Below, in pieces: positions 35,156-45,380 of a stretch of DNA of 64,000 bases. A program made the position numbers and the translations under genes. Numbering within the stretch: the first letter of the stretch is position 1; each line of letters starts with the position of its first letter. Source of the stretch: Batkoa obscura (Eukaryota; Entomophthoromycota; Entomophthoromycetes; Entomophthorales; Batkoaceae); contig JASVEC010000049.1 of assembly GCA_030770535.1 (NCBI GenBank), positions 186,001-250,000 of the forward strand, written 5' to 3'. Below the pieces are notes generated by a model. The model was not told the DNA's origin. It saw only the letters and a list, made by a program, of their open reading frames with translations, and made no database searches.

Positions 35156-36459
35156 ATGTCTTTTTTTCCATTATTTGAGTCTGAAGAAACGACTATACCG
35201 ATACAGGAAGGAGAAATCAAGATAAGAGACCAACCAAATAAAAAAAACGAAGTTTATATAACTAGTATTGGTCAAATTATTGATGATACTAAGTGTGAAG
35301 TATGTAAAAAAGAGGATTTTAAATATAAATGCCCAGCTTGTTTGATGAAAACATGTTGCGTGGAGTGTGTTAAAACTCATAAAGCTCGTAATAAATGCAG
35401 TGGTAAAAAGGCAAATTTTGAGTTCTTGCCAAAGGCTAAATTGGATGAAAATAGTTTATTAAATGGTAATATATTGGTACAACAAAATATATATAACTGA
35501 AGATTTTAGATTATAAGTATTTAACAGAAGTTACAAGGATAGCGGAAAATTCAGAAAGAGAGCTTCATCATAAAGCCGAGTTTAAAAATACCAATTATAA
35601 TAAGAAACTAAACTTGTTAAATAAAAAATTAGAATCTTTTAATATTAAAGCTATGAGCTTAAGTAAAGGTATGCTTAAAGCTAAGCTTAACCGCTCCTTT
35701 TGGTGCTATAGGTAATTTTAACAACTTAAATTAGAGGCATATTAACTTTATTTAAGGGAGAATACGTCATTTTGGACTATCACTTGGAAACTTATAATTA
35801 ATGATAAAATGGATATTGAAGTAGTAACTCATTATAATAAGGGTATAGAAACATTGGATGAATTATTCGAATCAAAAATTCGATCAAAGGTTAACAGTAG
35901 CAAAAATTCGGATGATATCAAAATGTTAAAATCAGTCAAAGAACATCCTTGTAGTAGCATACTAACTCAAAGTATAGAATTATACTACTTTATTTCAAAA
36001 ATAAATACCAACGTAAGCGATTTTTGTATAATATGAAACCATTATTTATATTTTTAGGCCAAAACCCCTACTTTCTACCAACTTGATTCAGATACGCCAT
36101 TGCAACAAGCTTTATCTCATATTAGATTTTATGAATTTCCTACCATACATGTATACCATGAAATGCCCGATAATTTAAATATTAGCCCAATTTTACCAGT
36201 CAATGATTCATCACCAAAATTAAAATCTATTGGGCTTACTAATGATGATAGTGATATTGAAGCTTTAGAAAGAGATTTAAATATCAAGCCAAAACCAAAT
36301 AATAATTCAAAAGTATCAAAATATAATGATTATGATAGGATTGAAGTGGATAAAGTTGTAGATATTATAAAAGATATCCCAGAAGCGATATTAGAGGACG
36401 AACCAGACAATAGTCAAGCCAATGGTCCGGATGAAAATCCAGACGAAATTGAGCTTTAA
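35156..36459 (+). CDS. Bcd1/ZNHIT6-like box C/D snoRNP assembly factor
   Basis: Four exons (35156-35465, 35510-35711, 35757-36012, 36058-36459), 389 residues. An HIT-type zinc finger at about 44-85 has the ordered ligands CEVC...KYKCPACLMKTCCVECVKTH...C. The middle reads as in Bcd1: FWTITWKLIIND, then TFYQLDSDTPLQQALSHIRFYEFPTIHVY, the conserved FYELD...L...IIEFP block. The C-terminal 90 residues are acidic, ending in DEPDNSQANGPDENPDEIEL. Bcd1 binds Snu13/Rvb factors and is required for box C/D snoRNA stability in the nucleus. Introns are 44-45 nt; intron 2 uses a TTTAAG acceptor. Confidence 0.9.
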
Positions 36460-36825
36460 TTTAATTTTATAGAGTAATTTTTTATATTAAAATTTTGTTT
36501 TTTATATTTATGTAGCTTGGTTTATTGTGTTATGATAGTTTTTGAAATTTCTTAAATGCTAATTTACTTATAGTTTACATAGTTTTATTTAAATTTAGTT
36601 TAATTGTGATAAAATAACAGTATAAACACATTGAATAGAATGTATTACTGCTGATAGTTATAATGTAAGCCATTGAGAATTATCATTTTTATTTATATTG
36701 AACATCAGTATTTTTCATAAGTTTCTGTAGTTTTTTTTGCATGGAAATTAGTATTAAAATTTGAAAAGAACATTTATACGTAATCAATGTAAAATTCGTT
36801 TTGACTCTTTATAAATTTATTTAAA
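36460..36825. other. Intergenic, nothing recognised
   Basis: 366 bp of AT-rich DNA upstream of the F-box pseudogene. The final 20 bases (TATAAATTTATTTA...ATG) match the leader of the intact F-box genes. Confidence 0.5.
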
Positions 36826-36871
36826 ATGACCATTCAACTCAATCGTTTGCCTATTATTTCATTACAAGATA

Positions 36872-36972
36872 TGGGGGTGTTTTTTTTGGCTTCATTACTT
36901 TTTCTATCTTTTAAGCGCTATTTGAGTGGAAAAGTTGTTAGCAAAATTCTTAAACACAAAAATACATCCCCA
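36872..36972 (+). mobile_element. TGGGG/TA short element inside F-box pseudogene (first)
   Basis: TGGGGGTGT to ACATCCCCA, 101 bp, forward. The target is the TA of gaTAtattc; TA is doubled, with the empty site seen at 48763 and other paralogues. Confidence 0.93.
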
Positions 36973-37167
36973 TATATTCAAATTATTAGATTCGACTAAA
37001 CAATTTAATTTGCGCTTTTTAAATAAATGTTCATTTAATATTGCAAACAACACAATTAAATACGATTTATATTATTCAATCTACTATATTGAGAGTAATT
37101 AATATAGTACATACTGACAAAATTTTATTGAACAAAATGGAGAAATAACGAAACATTTAATTTTATA

Positions 37168-37268
37168 TGGAGATGTATTTTTGTATTTAAGAATTTTACT
37201 GACAATTTTCCCACGTAAATAGCGCTTAAAAAAATGGAAAAGTAATGAAACCAAAAAAAACAGCCCCA
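37168..37268 (-). mobile_element. TGGGG/TA short element inside F-box pseudogene (second)
   Basis: TGGAGATGT to ACAGCCCCA, 101 bp, reverse. It doubles a TA in ttatatgatgat. Confidence 0.92.
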
Positions 37269-37653
37269 TATGATGATAAGTTTTAAATCATTAATTGTTC
37301 TAATATAATATTGTCAGAGATTGATAGTTATAATGATGACTTTGATTATGAAGATATTAATCAGCACATCGAATTTGGTATTAAAACAAATCTAACAAAG
37401 CTAAAAAAGTTAGTTATTTATAACAACAATATTATCGGTTATCTAAAGCTATTTAATATTTATCTCAATCAAATTGAAACAATTGAATTAATGGAAAGAA
37501 TCAGGTTTAATGAACTTGATGTATTGAATATATAGTTGAATATTTTAATCCCAATATGTTGAATTCGTTAACATTAAACTTTATTATAAAGCTTAGTGGA
37601 TTAGATATAATAAAAACAAAGTTTTTAAATTTAAAAGTACTAAATTTAGCATA

Positions 37654-37753
37654 TAGGAATGTGTTTTTTGCTTAAGAATTTTGCTAATAAAATTTCCGCT
37701 CAGGTAGCACTCAAAAAATGGAAAAAGTAATGAAACCAAAAAAACATCTTGAA
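37654..37753 (-). mobile_element. TGGGG/TA short element inside F-box pseudogene (third)
   Basis: TAGGAATGT to CATCTTGAA, 100 bp, reverse; the right end is mutated, so it is probably the oldest of the three. TA flanks both ends. Confidence 0.85.
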
Positions 37754-38422
37754 TAGTGGTTTTAATAATCCTTAGTTAATCTCGACCCCAATGTCAGTTT
37801 TGTGTCTCCTTTAAAGTTAAAAATTGAAAGATATTTTTATGATGGCTTTAATATCGAGGTCCTTGGTAATTTAAATTGTTTAAAGTAAACAGAATTGAGA
37901 GATGATTCCAACTATTTATTTGATATGTATATCAATATTAAACTAATGAAAAAGACAATTTATTTGTTTCAGTAGAGTCAAACTTCAATATGCCAATTAA
38001 CTATTATTTGATGAAACTAATTGACTCAAAGCAATCGTATGTTCGTTATCTGTCTACAGGTTTACTCAACGTACTTCCATTATTATCAAATATATGGCAT
38101 CTTTTTGTTGGTCGTTTATCAATTGCTAATAATAGTTTATTTCAAAAGTCTGATTTAAGTGAAACTGATAAATATAAACTTGGCTTTATAAAGTAAATTA
38201 CAGTTAATTAATTAAATCTTTATCTGGATGATTTTTTATCATTTTTTTCAAACCTTCAAGTTATTAAAGTCCCCATACTTTGATTTGAAAATGAGACAAT
38301 CAACTGTTACCTACAATATTCCTACTTCTTTACTTCTTATTGCTTGTATTCGATACGAATGTGATCTAGAGCCCTATCAAGCATTGGGCCAAATTTTCAA
38401 AATAAATTGGATAAAATATTAA

Positions 38423-38855
38423 AATATAATTGCTTTAATGTCTTTATCAGTATGGTAGTTACAAATAAAAGATCAGTAATCTCAATAATTATCAAATAAT
38501 GCTGCTTTTGTTGTTAACACTTGAAGTGATTAAAATATGGTAAACTTGTTGATTACTAATACCAAAATCAAAGACCTGTAGTTAAAACGACCTTTATAAA
38601 CTTTGGTTATTATTATAGCTTTATAGTAAATAACAAACACATTTTGTTTTGTTAACAAAACATAAAATCAAGATTTTTATCAAAATAAGTGACCCCCTAA
38701 ATTCCTTTCAATAAGTTTATTCTGTTAGCAAAGGACTTTAAAATGTCCTCTTTGATAACACAGCAGAGCATTGTGTTAATTTTATTGAAACATAAACATC
38801 AAATAAATTAAATAAAAAAGTAAAGATAAAACAAACGTGCAAAATGTCTAACCAT
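38423..38855. other. Intergenic, nothing recognised
   Basis: 433 bp between the pseudogene end and the peroxiredoxin stop. AT-rich; contains AAACAAAACA/TTTTGTTAAC-like short runs only. Confidence 0.45.
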
Positions 38856-39781
38856 TTATAATTTCTCTAAAACATGTTTAGCTAAGGTATTTGAAAGTCC
38901 AGTATTATCCGGCTAAAACAAAATAATTAATGAGTAATCGTAAATAATAAATAAGTCATAAAAGTTTACCTCAACAAAGAGTTGGTCCACTTTACCATTC
39001 TAAATAAAATTAAAATTAAATGTAAACAAATTAAAATTAAATGTAAACAAATTAAAATTAAATCCTACCTTCAAGATCATAGCAAATCTTTTGGAGCGAA
39101 TACCGCCTAAAACTATATCTTATTTTAAAATAAAACAATAATGGTATCAGTTAAAATTTACCAGGAAGGTCAAATTGTAAATCCATATCCTTAACAGCTT
39201 CAGCATTTACATCGGCAAACATGGTGATCTAATTGAAGGTTTAGATAAAATGAACCGAACTATTATTCATGGTCTAACTTGCCTTTTTATCAGTATTATT
39301 TGCTTCGCCCCAAGCTTGCATAACAAAAGCATCGTTAACAGATAAACAAGCAATCTCTTCAACTCCTTTTTGTTTTAATTGTTCATAATTTTCAAGGTAA
39401 CTTGGCAAATGAGACTATTATAATTTTAATTTCAAATTGTATTTAGAATACAAAGTAATTTATATTTTACTTTGGAACAGCCTAACAACATTATTATAAG
39501 ATAGATTAAAAATGAATTGTGAGTTTACCTGGAGTAAAAGCACCTGGAACACCAAATAAAATAGCTAAAGGATATTGTTTAAAATGCTCAAATAAATTAA
39601 TCTCAGTTGCTGGTGAGTTTAGATGCACTGACTTAGTTGATAACTCTTGCCCAACTTTTATAAAAGCTCTAGTGCTGCTTTGAAATAAACGTTGACTTTG
39701 TTTGAGAATCTAACGAAAATATAATTTACTTATATTTAATTAAAGTTTGGTAGGAATTACTTGTTGTAAATTAGATTTCAT
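38856..39781 (-). CDS. Type-II (Prx5-like) peroxiredoxin, 8 exons
   Basis: Exons on the minus strand: 39781-39761, 39709-39529, 39481-39471, 39414-39283, 39228-39162, 39118-39069, 38999-38970, 38912-38856; 182 residues. It reduces hydroperoxides with a thiol donor. The sequence follows the AHP1/PRDX5 family: LFGVPGAFTPGCSKSHLPSY holds the peroxidatic Cys; ACLSVNDAFVMQAWGEA and DVNAEAVKDMDLQFDLPG follow; it ends with GLSNTLAKHVLEKL. Exon 3 is only 11 nt (GCTGTTCCAAA) and supplies the active-site C-S-K. The donor after exon 4 is GC (AAG|GCAAGT). The N-terminus (MKSNLQQILKQSQRLFQSS) could be a mitochondrial presequence. A broken copy of its 5' end lies at 50539-50635. Confidence 0.9.
39009..39063. 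repeat. 21-bp tandem repeat in a peroxiredoxin intron
   Basis: ATTAAAATTAAATGTAAACAA is present twice in full plus a 13-bp remainder, all inside the 69-nt intron between exons 6 and 7. It probably lengthened that intron by slippage. Confidence 0.8.
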
Positions 39782-39960
39782 GTTAAAAAATTGTATTTTT
39801 TTAAAAGGAATAAGATGTCGTATTATTTCTTAGGGTAATTTAAGGATTTAACCGAGATAGATTATGAGCTAACAAATAAAATAAGGAGCTTATTAACATC
39901 ATGGATATTAGCCAATCAATTAAAAATGTATAGTTATGATTTAAGGAGAGCACTTTAATA

Positions 39961-40058
39961 TGGCGATGTTTTTTTGACTTCATTACTTTTTCCATCTTTA
40001 AGCGCTGCTTGAGTGGAAAAATTGTTAGTAAATCCTTAAATGCAAAAACACATCCCCA
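39961..40058 (+). mobile_element. TGGGG/TA short element
   Basis: TGGCGATGT to ACATCCCCA, forward, 98 bp, TA on both sides. Confidence 0.88.
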
Positions 40059-40155
40059 TATATTTTTTTATTAAAATTATTAAGAAGAGAGTAAGATAAA
40101 AGCTAAAAAATAAACTGAAAGAAGCTTTTTAAACGTTTTGTTGATATTTAACATA

Positions 40156-40253
40156 TGTGGATGTTTTTTGATTTCATTACTCTTCCATTTTTTAAGCGCT
40201 ATTTCAGTGGAAAGATTGTTACTAAAATTCTTGAATAAAAAAATACATCTTCA
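40156..40253 (+). mobile_element. TGGGG/TA short element shared with gene B flank
   Basis: TGTGGATGT to ACATCTTCA, 98 bp. This is the inverted counterpart of 50164-50261, so the insertion came before the duplication of the F-box unit. Confidence 0.88.
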
Positions 40254-40379
40254 TATTTATTTTAAATAATAATATTAGAGTTAAACACTAAGATCCCTTT
40301 ATTTAGAATCTATCATTAATATCAAAGAATTTATTATTTCACTATTGTAACTACAATAATAGCAAGTAAAACAATTCAA

Positions 40380-41711
40380 TTAGACTCCATACTTTATCCA
40401 ATTCATTTTAAAAATCTGATCTAATGCTTGATGGAATTCTGGATCATGCTTATATGGAATAGAGGTAATAAGAAGCAAAGAAGTAGGTGGATTATAGGTA
40501 ACAGTCGATTCTCTTATTACCAACTTAAAGCATCGAATTTTAATAACTTGAAGATTTGGAAAAAATGATAAAAACGAAAGAAACTCATCCAGATATAGAT
40601 CTAATTGAATAACTGTAATTTGTTTTATAAAGTCAATTTTATATTTACTAGGCTCATTTAAATCAAAATTATAACTTGAATAATAATGATTCGTTGATAA
40701 ACGACCAATAAAAAGATGTCGCATATTTGGTAATGATGGAAGTATATTAAATAAAGGTGCAGATAGATTATAAACATACAATTGTTTTGAGTAGGCTAAT
40801 TTTGTCAGATAATGATCAATTGACATATTGAAATTTGATTCTCCCGAAACAAATAAATTGTCTTTTTCAATCAGTTTAATATCACTACACGTATCAAACA
40901 AATAAGTGGATGTATCTTTCAATTCTATTTGCTTTAGACAATTTAAATTACCAAGGAACTCAATATTAAAATTATTACCAAAACATCCTTCAATTTTTAA
41001 TTTTAAATGAGATGCAAAGTTGACATTGGGATTAAGGTTAATCGGGGTATCATGGAAATTACACCATGCTAAATCTAACTCTTTTAGATTAACAAACTTT
41101 GTTTTTATTACATTTAATATATGAGGGCTTAATTTATTAATATCTAATGTTAATGACTTTAGTTTATTAGGAATAAGATGTTTAACTATATTATCGATAT
41201 TTATTCCAAATCCATGGTCTTTATATATTTCCCTTAATTCAATTATTTCAATTTGATTGAGATAATTATTAAATAACTTCAAATAACCGACGATATTGTT
41301 GTTACAAACAACTAACTTTTTTAGTTTTGTTAGATTTGTTTTAATACTAAATTCAATATGTTCATCAATATAGTCAGTATCTTCATCATAATCAAAGTCA
41401 TCGCCTTGATCATTAATCTCTAACGATGTTATATTAGGACAATTATTTAATAATTCGAGGTTGTCATCATATAAATATATATGTTTCATCATTGTTCCAT
41501 TTTGTTCAATAAAGTTTTTTTGGTATACTCTATATTGATTACTCACATTATAATAATAAATTGAATAAGATAAATTATATTTAATTGTATTATTTGCAAT
41601 ATTAAATAAGTATTTGTTTAAAAAGCGTAAGTCAAATAGTTCAGTTGGATCCAGTAATTTGAATATATCTTCTAATAAAACAATAGGTAAATGGTCGAAT
41701 TGAATAGACAT
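40380..41711 (-). CDS. F-box/leucine-rich protein, copy A
   Basis: Intronless, 443 residues. The N-terminal F-box (DHLPIVLLEDIFKLLDPTEL then FDLRFLNKYLF, residues 5-40) would bind Skp1 in an SCF ubiquitin ligase. The rest has irregular leucine-rich repeats: LTKLKKLVVCNNNI, LKSLTLDINKLSPH, FVNLKELDLAWCNF, LNCLKQIELKDTS and FFPNLQVIKIRCF. These would hold the substrate. The first 50 residues are almost identical in copies A-D, while the repeat region varies, as in families that change targets. The promoter block (CAATTAAGGTCCAAAGTTAC) is shared by the copies. A large transposon starts 283 bp upstream. Confidence 0.87.
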   Translation of the reverse strand: MSIQFDHLPIVLLEDIFKLLDPTELFDLRFLNKYLFNIANNTIKYNLSYSIYYYNVSNQYRVYQKNFIEQNGTMMKHIYLYDDNLELLNNCPNITSLEINDQGDDFDYDEDTDYIDEHIEFSIKTNLTKLKKLVVCNNNIVGYLKLFNNYLNQIEIIELREIYKDHGFGINIDNIVKHLIPNKLKSLTLDINKLSPHILNVIKTKFVNLKELDLAWCNFHDTPINLNPNVNFASHLKLKIEGCFGNNFNIEFLGNLNCLKQIELKDTSTYLFDTCSDIKLIEKDNLFVSGESNFNMSIDHYLTKLAYSKQLYVYNLSAPLFNILPSLPNMRHLFIGRLSTNHYYSSYNFDLNEPSKYKIDFIKQITVIQLDLYLDEFLSFLSFFPNLQVIKIRCFKLVIRESTVTYNPPTSLLLITSIPYKHDPEFHQALDQIFKMNWIKYGV

Positions 41712-41994
41712 TGTAAATAAAATCTATAAAATAACTTATTTTTTTATTTTATATATTTTTGGAGTTGATTTATTTGGTAAATTATGTAACTTTGGACCTT
41801 AATTGGTTACTTTTTATTTAATCCAATTAAAATTAGTGATGTGTATAAAAAATGTTCTTATATATTTTCTTTTATTCTGTATATAGTAAATTAATTTTAA
41901 GTAGCAGTTTATTTAGTAAATAAAAAAATAATACTATATTATTATTTAATGTTTTATTCAACCTTTAGATTTACTCCATTTTATAAGAACTATA

Positions 41995-43329
41995 TGAGGT
42001 TGTCCGAATTGATTTCAGAATTTACTTAGTTAATCCAAATTTTGGATTTTTAAATTTGTGTCTAATGTGACAATTAAATCCAAAAAGCCTAAAATTAAAT
42101 CTCTTTCTTCAAAACTTATTTTAATTGTTTCCTTTTTTTAAATAGTTAATTTTTCTAACTATACTTTTTATGTTATTTCCGTTAGATATTTAATAACTAT
42201 ATGATAGATAACTATATATTTACATAAATAGAGTTATTTGACTTTATTTTTTATTAAAATAAGAATAAAATGAAACTTTCATTACTAAACTTCGAAATGG
42301 AATTTTATAATAAAACAAAACAAAGAAAAGATCTATTATCAAAGTTTACTATTGATAATAATAAACTCAATCATGTATAAAACTAGTACTTTGAGAGAAA
42401 CAGCAAATAAAAATCAACAAGTAGTGTTATTATCAAATATAGCTTCAGTATATGGGGACGTTTTTTTTGATTTCATTACTTTTCCATTTTTTAAGTGCTA
42501 TTTAAGTGGAAAGATTGTTAGTAAAATTCTTAAACACAAAAATACATCCCCAATGGGAAAACAGGTATAATTTTTAAAAAGTATGAAAGAAATAAAAATA
42601 CAAAAAGAATAATAGAGATACAAGATATTAAGAAGTATTTACACTTTATTAAACATAACAATAAACTACATTGTTACCCAGTATCCGATACATCAAAAAA
42701 AAAAGCGATATAGTTCCAATTAGAGTTATAGAGTCTATAGAAAACAGAAAAATCAAAAGATCGATCCCAGCTTACCTTACGAAGATAACAGGGAATTTAA
42801 AGATTTCGATATTTACTAAGCAAGTAAGTAGTTTGTTGAATGATAGAAATAGATTGTTAAATGTTAAGATTACTTAAGTTATTAATATCTAAGTTAATAA
42901 ATAGTCAAAGAACAAGTAACTGTAATAATATGTAAAGACTATTATTACTTGTACTATATAGGGATGGTTAATTATAGTTTTGGGGCTAACCACTCCCTCC
43001 CATGCAGCTATTTATTAACTTGGCAATATATTAATAATGTAATTATAACATTAAAGTAGTTTATTTGTTTGATAATAAATCTACAATATTGGTTATAAAG
43101 CAGTTGATAATAAATATTTCTCAATAAAGTTTTATAAAAATATGTATTTAAGATCTAGTAGAAATTCAACTAACTTACATTATGAGCTATAATAGAATAA
43201 CTTAGAACTATGTCCGGGTACTTTTGTTTTAATAAAAGATAGAATTTTATAGAATTTTAAGCGAAGTTTTTAAAATACAAAATTTTTCAAAAATTGGATA
43301 AAATAATGAAACTAATTCAGACAACCCCA
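41995..43329 (+). mobile_element. DNA transposon, shortened copy 1
   Basis: Starts TGAGGTTGTCCG and ends GACAACCCCA, 1335 bp, flanked by TA. Compared with copy 2 (52942-55420) it has two internal losses. One is between two ATGGAATTTT repeats near 42297 (about 125 bp). The other is a large one of about 1.1 kb, where a short TGGGG element (42453-42552) sits at the junction. From about 42510 to the right end the two copies are identical without indels, while the left 450 bp differ at many sites. It cannot encode a transposase. The left flank is the upstream region of F-box A; the right flank is an F-box 3' flank. Confidence 0.88.
42453..42552 (+). mobile_element. TGGGG/TA short element at the junction in transposon copy 1
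   Basis: TGGGGACGT to ACATCCCCA. The left half differs from the element in copy 2 (54543-54643); the right half and everything after it are identical to it. Confidence 0.9.
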
Positions 43330-44087
43330 TATGTTGAATATTAATATAACATTTAAAAAGCTTCTCTTGATTCATTTTTTAGATTTTGTCTTACTCTCTT
43401 TCCAATAGTTTTAATTAATCAAACATATCAAAATGTTCTCCTTAATAACATAATAAAGTAGTATATGGGAATGTTTTGGTTTCGTCAATTTTTCTATTAT
43501 TTAAACGCTATTTGAGTGGAAAAATTGGTAGTAAAATTCTTAAATACAAAAATACATCCTCATACCTTAAATAGTCAAGTTTTTTATTACCATTCAAACA
43601 ACCAATACTTATAACGGTTTAATTCAAAGATTTCAAAGATTTGTTTTACTGTTTTAAAGCTCTAAGCTGAAGAGATGTTTCAAAAGTATATATATCATAT
43701 ATATCTTTTGTATAAATCAATGTCAAATTATAAAAAAGTATAAGTTAAAGTTAACAACGTTTCAAACAGATTTAAAGGATCTTGAGGTTTTTGATACTAT
43801 ATCTCTTAATTTGAGTACTCTCTTTATTTTAATAATAACACGACATCTATTTGAGCAATACTTTCAACAGTTTATAATAAAATTAGCCTATATCTTCTAT
43901 AAACTCTCTAGATCTACTATTCTAATCTGTATGATGATGGGAACCAAATAATCAACAAAGTTACATAAAATATAAAAGAAATTAACAGCACTTAATAGTA
44001 AACCAGTTTATTTTAAAAATTAATAATGATAAAATAAAAGAAATTGACAAATCGATTTAATTTAGTTAATTAATTTACTTTTAGCTT
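43330..44087. other. F-box 3' flank, short element and outer part of inverted repeat
   Basis: 43330-43462 matches the 3' flank of gene B just right of its short element (50262-50395). One short element follows, and from about 43703 the inverted repeat begins. No gene. Confidence 0.7.
43466..43562 (+). mobile_element. TGGGG/TA short element
   Basis: TGGGAATGT to ACATCCTCA, forward, TA on both sides, AACGCT centre. Confidence 0.87.
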
Positions 44088-44324
44088 TCAAAAGTGGCGA
44101 TGTAATTTTTTAACAGATTTTATAACCACTCCTTGTGCAACTTTACTAGCTACAAATACAGCAACACTTGCAGCAACTTGATATTTAAAATCAACGCCTA
44201 AAAATGATAATACTTTTCCACTACCCTTACTTACTTTTCTACTATCAATCAGCTCTTTACCATAACTACTAAGTATAAGAATTAAAAGGACTACTGTCAA
44301 ATATATCAAATTAAAATTCCTCAT
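44088..44324 (-). CDS. Small secreted protein (78 residues), copy in left arm
   Basis: Signal peptide in residues 1-22 (MRNFNLIYLTVVLLILILSS). The mature part is basic with a Val/Ala-rich helix (VAASVAVFVASKVAQGVVIK). It is a paralogue of the 87-residue gene 319 bp upstream: both read ISKGS/VSKGS, then LFG/FLG, then a hydrophobic helix ending in Lys-rich residues. The last residues (KKLHRHF) are out of frame with the paralogue; the next frame spells TSPLLKAKSKLIN, which matches TTPLLKAKKKLIK. The product is therefore truncated by a shift at an A6 run. No known family. Confidence 0.6.
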   Translation of the reverse strand: MRNFNLIYLTVVLLILILSSYGKELIDSRKVSKGSGKVLSFLGVDFKYQVAASVAVFVASKVAQGVVIKSVKKLHRHF

Positions 44325-44642
44325 TTTTTGTAATACTAAGCCTGTATTTATTGATTATCTTTTTTATATTTTATTTTTATTTTTTGATCATCCAAAGTTT
44401 AATATTGATTTTTATTAATTTTCCCAAATTGTTTTTTTAAATTAATTTATACCTTTCAAAATATTAAAAAAACGCTTCATAAATATAAATTACCTTAAAT
44501 ACAACTGTTTATATTACATTAAAAATGCTATATAAAATCTCTATAAATTTCTTTAAGGAAGTTTTTGGAATAGCTCAAAAGTCAACATGATAACATAAAT
44601 TCTATTCACAAAAAGATAAATAGTTTATTGAGTAATAAGACT

Positions 44643-44906
44643 CTATTTGATTAGTTTCTTTTTAGCTTTTAAAAGTGGAGTAGTAACTGTTTTGAATATC
44701 TTTCGAGTAATTGTCTCTATAACTTTACTAATAATAAAAACAAAAGCACCTTCAATAGCTTGAGATCCAAAACCAAAACCAAATAAAGATAGTAACTGTC
44801 TACTACCTTTGCTTATTTTTCCACTAGATATTAACTTTTCACTACTGTTACTGAGTATAAATATAAAAAAGAATAGTATTAGACAGAGTAGATTGGAATT
44901 TCTCAT
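44643..44906 (-). CDS. Small secreted protein (87 residues), copy in left arm
   Basis: Signal peptide MRNSNLLCLILFFFIFILSN. The mature 60-70 residues have a Gly/Phe patch (LSLFGFGFGSQ), a hydrophobic helix (AFVFIISKVIETI) and a strongly basic end (TPLLKAKKKLIK). It could associate with membranes; no family recognised. Identical at protein level to 59213-59476. Confidence 0.65.
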   Translation of the reverse strand: MRNSNLLCLILFFFIFILSNSSEKLISSGKISKGSRQLLSLFGFGFGSQAIEGAFVFIISKVIETITRKIFKTVTTPLLKAKKKLIK

Positions 44907-45380
44907 TTTTTATAATTTTGAAGCTAATTTCGATTGATTTCTATTTTATATTTATATATCTTTCTTTACTGTTAGATCATCCATTAATATTGATTTTCTT
45001 ATAACAATCTTAAATGAATTTAATTGTTACTTTTGAAATATGTAATTTTATCTTAAAAATTATAGTTTTTAAATAAAATATGGCAACTTGAGCAGATGTG
45101 TAAATGCTTTGATTAGGATGCAGAATAACAACTATAAAGTTTTTTCACTAAACAGCTTATTAAATTTTCTGAAGTATAAGGCAATAATAAAATAATTTAA
45201 ACTATAAATTAAACACTAAAAGCTACTATGGTTTAAGAAATAACATACATAGTAATTTTACTGTTTTTTACTTGTTTGATCGTTTAGTAAAAAAATATTA
45301 CAATTATCTTATTTAGAAAACAAACATTAAATTGTTTAAAACATATTAACAGTATAGTTAAAAGTAGCATAATAAAGCAT
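44907..45380. other. Inner edge of the inverted repeat
   Basis: Promoter of the 87-residue gene, then decaying similarity to the other arm up to about 45225. No gene. Confidence 0.55.

Larger units (their letters stand above)
36826..38422 (+). pseudogene. F-box/leucine-rich pseudogene split by three short elements
   Basis: The start (MTIQLNRLPIISLQD) and end (QIFKINWIKY) match the four intact F-box genes nearby. Three copies of the TGGGG/TA element lie inside (36872-36972, 37168-37268, 37654-37753). Removing each with one TA gives exactly the sequence of the paralogues at that place (gatatattc, ttatatgatgat, gcatagtgg). The frame between them also has several stops and shifts, for example around 37000-37140 and 37535, so the gene was dead independently of the insertions. 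Open pieces remain at 37311-37535, 37990-38196 and 38228-38422. Confidence 0.92.
39782..40379. other. Spacer between peroxiredoxin and F-box gene A
   Basis: Holds the elements at 39961-40058 and 40156-40253. From about 40077 it matches the 3' flank of F-box gene B in inverted orientation, including the second element at the same TA. Confidence 0.7.
43703..45225. repeat. Inverted repeat, left arm
   Basis: Matches 58755-60412 in reverse orientation. The core from about 43765 to 45070 appears identical, including both genes and their spacer; the outer 60 bp and inner 150 bp are visibly diverged. The partner arm has an extra roughly 160-bp insert at 58898-59060. Confidence 0.93.

Noticed and set aside
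42671-42877. 68-codon frame, repeated exactly at 54762-54968
   Set aside because: Not a separate gene: it is the last part of the transposase frame in both transposon copies.
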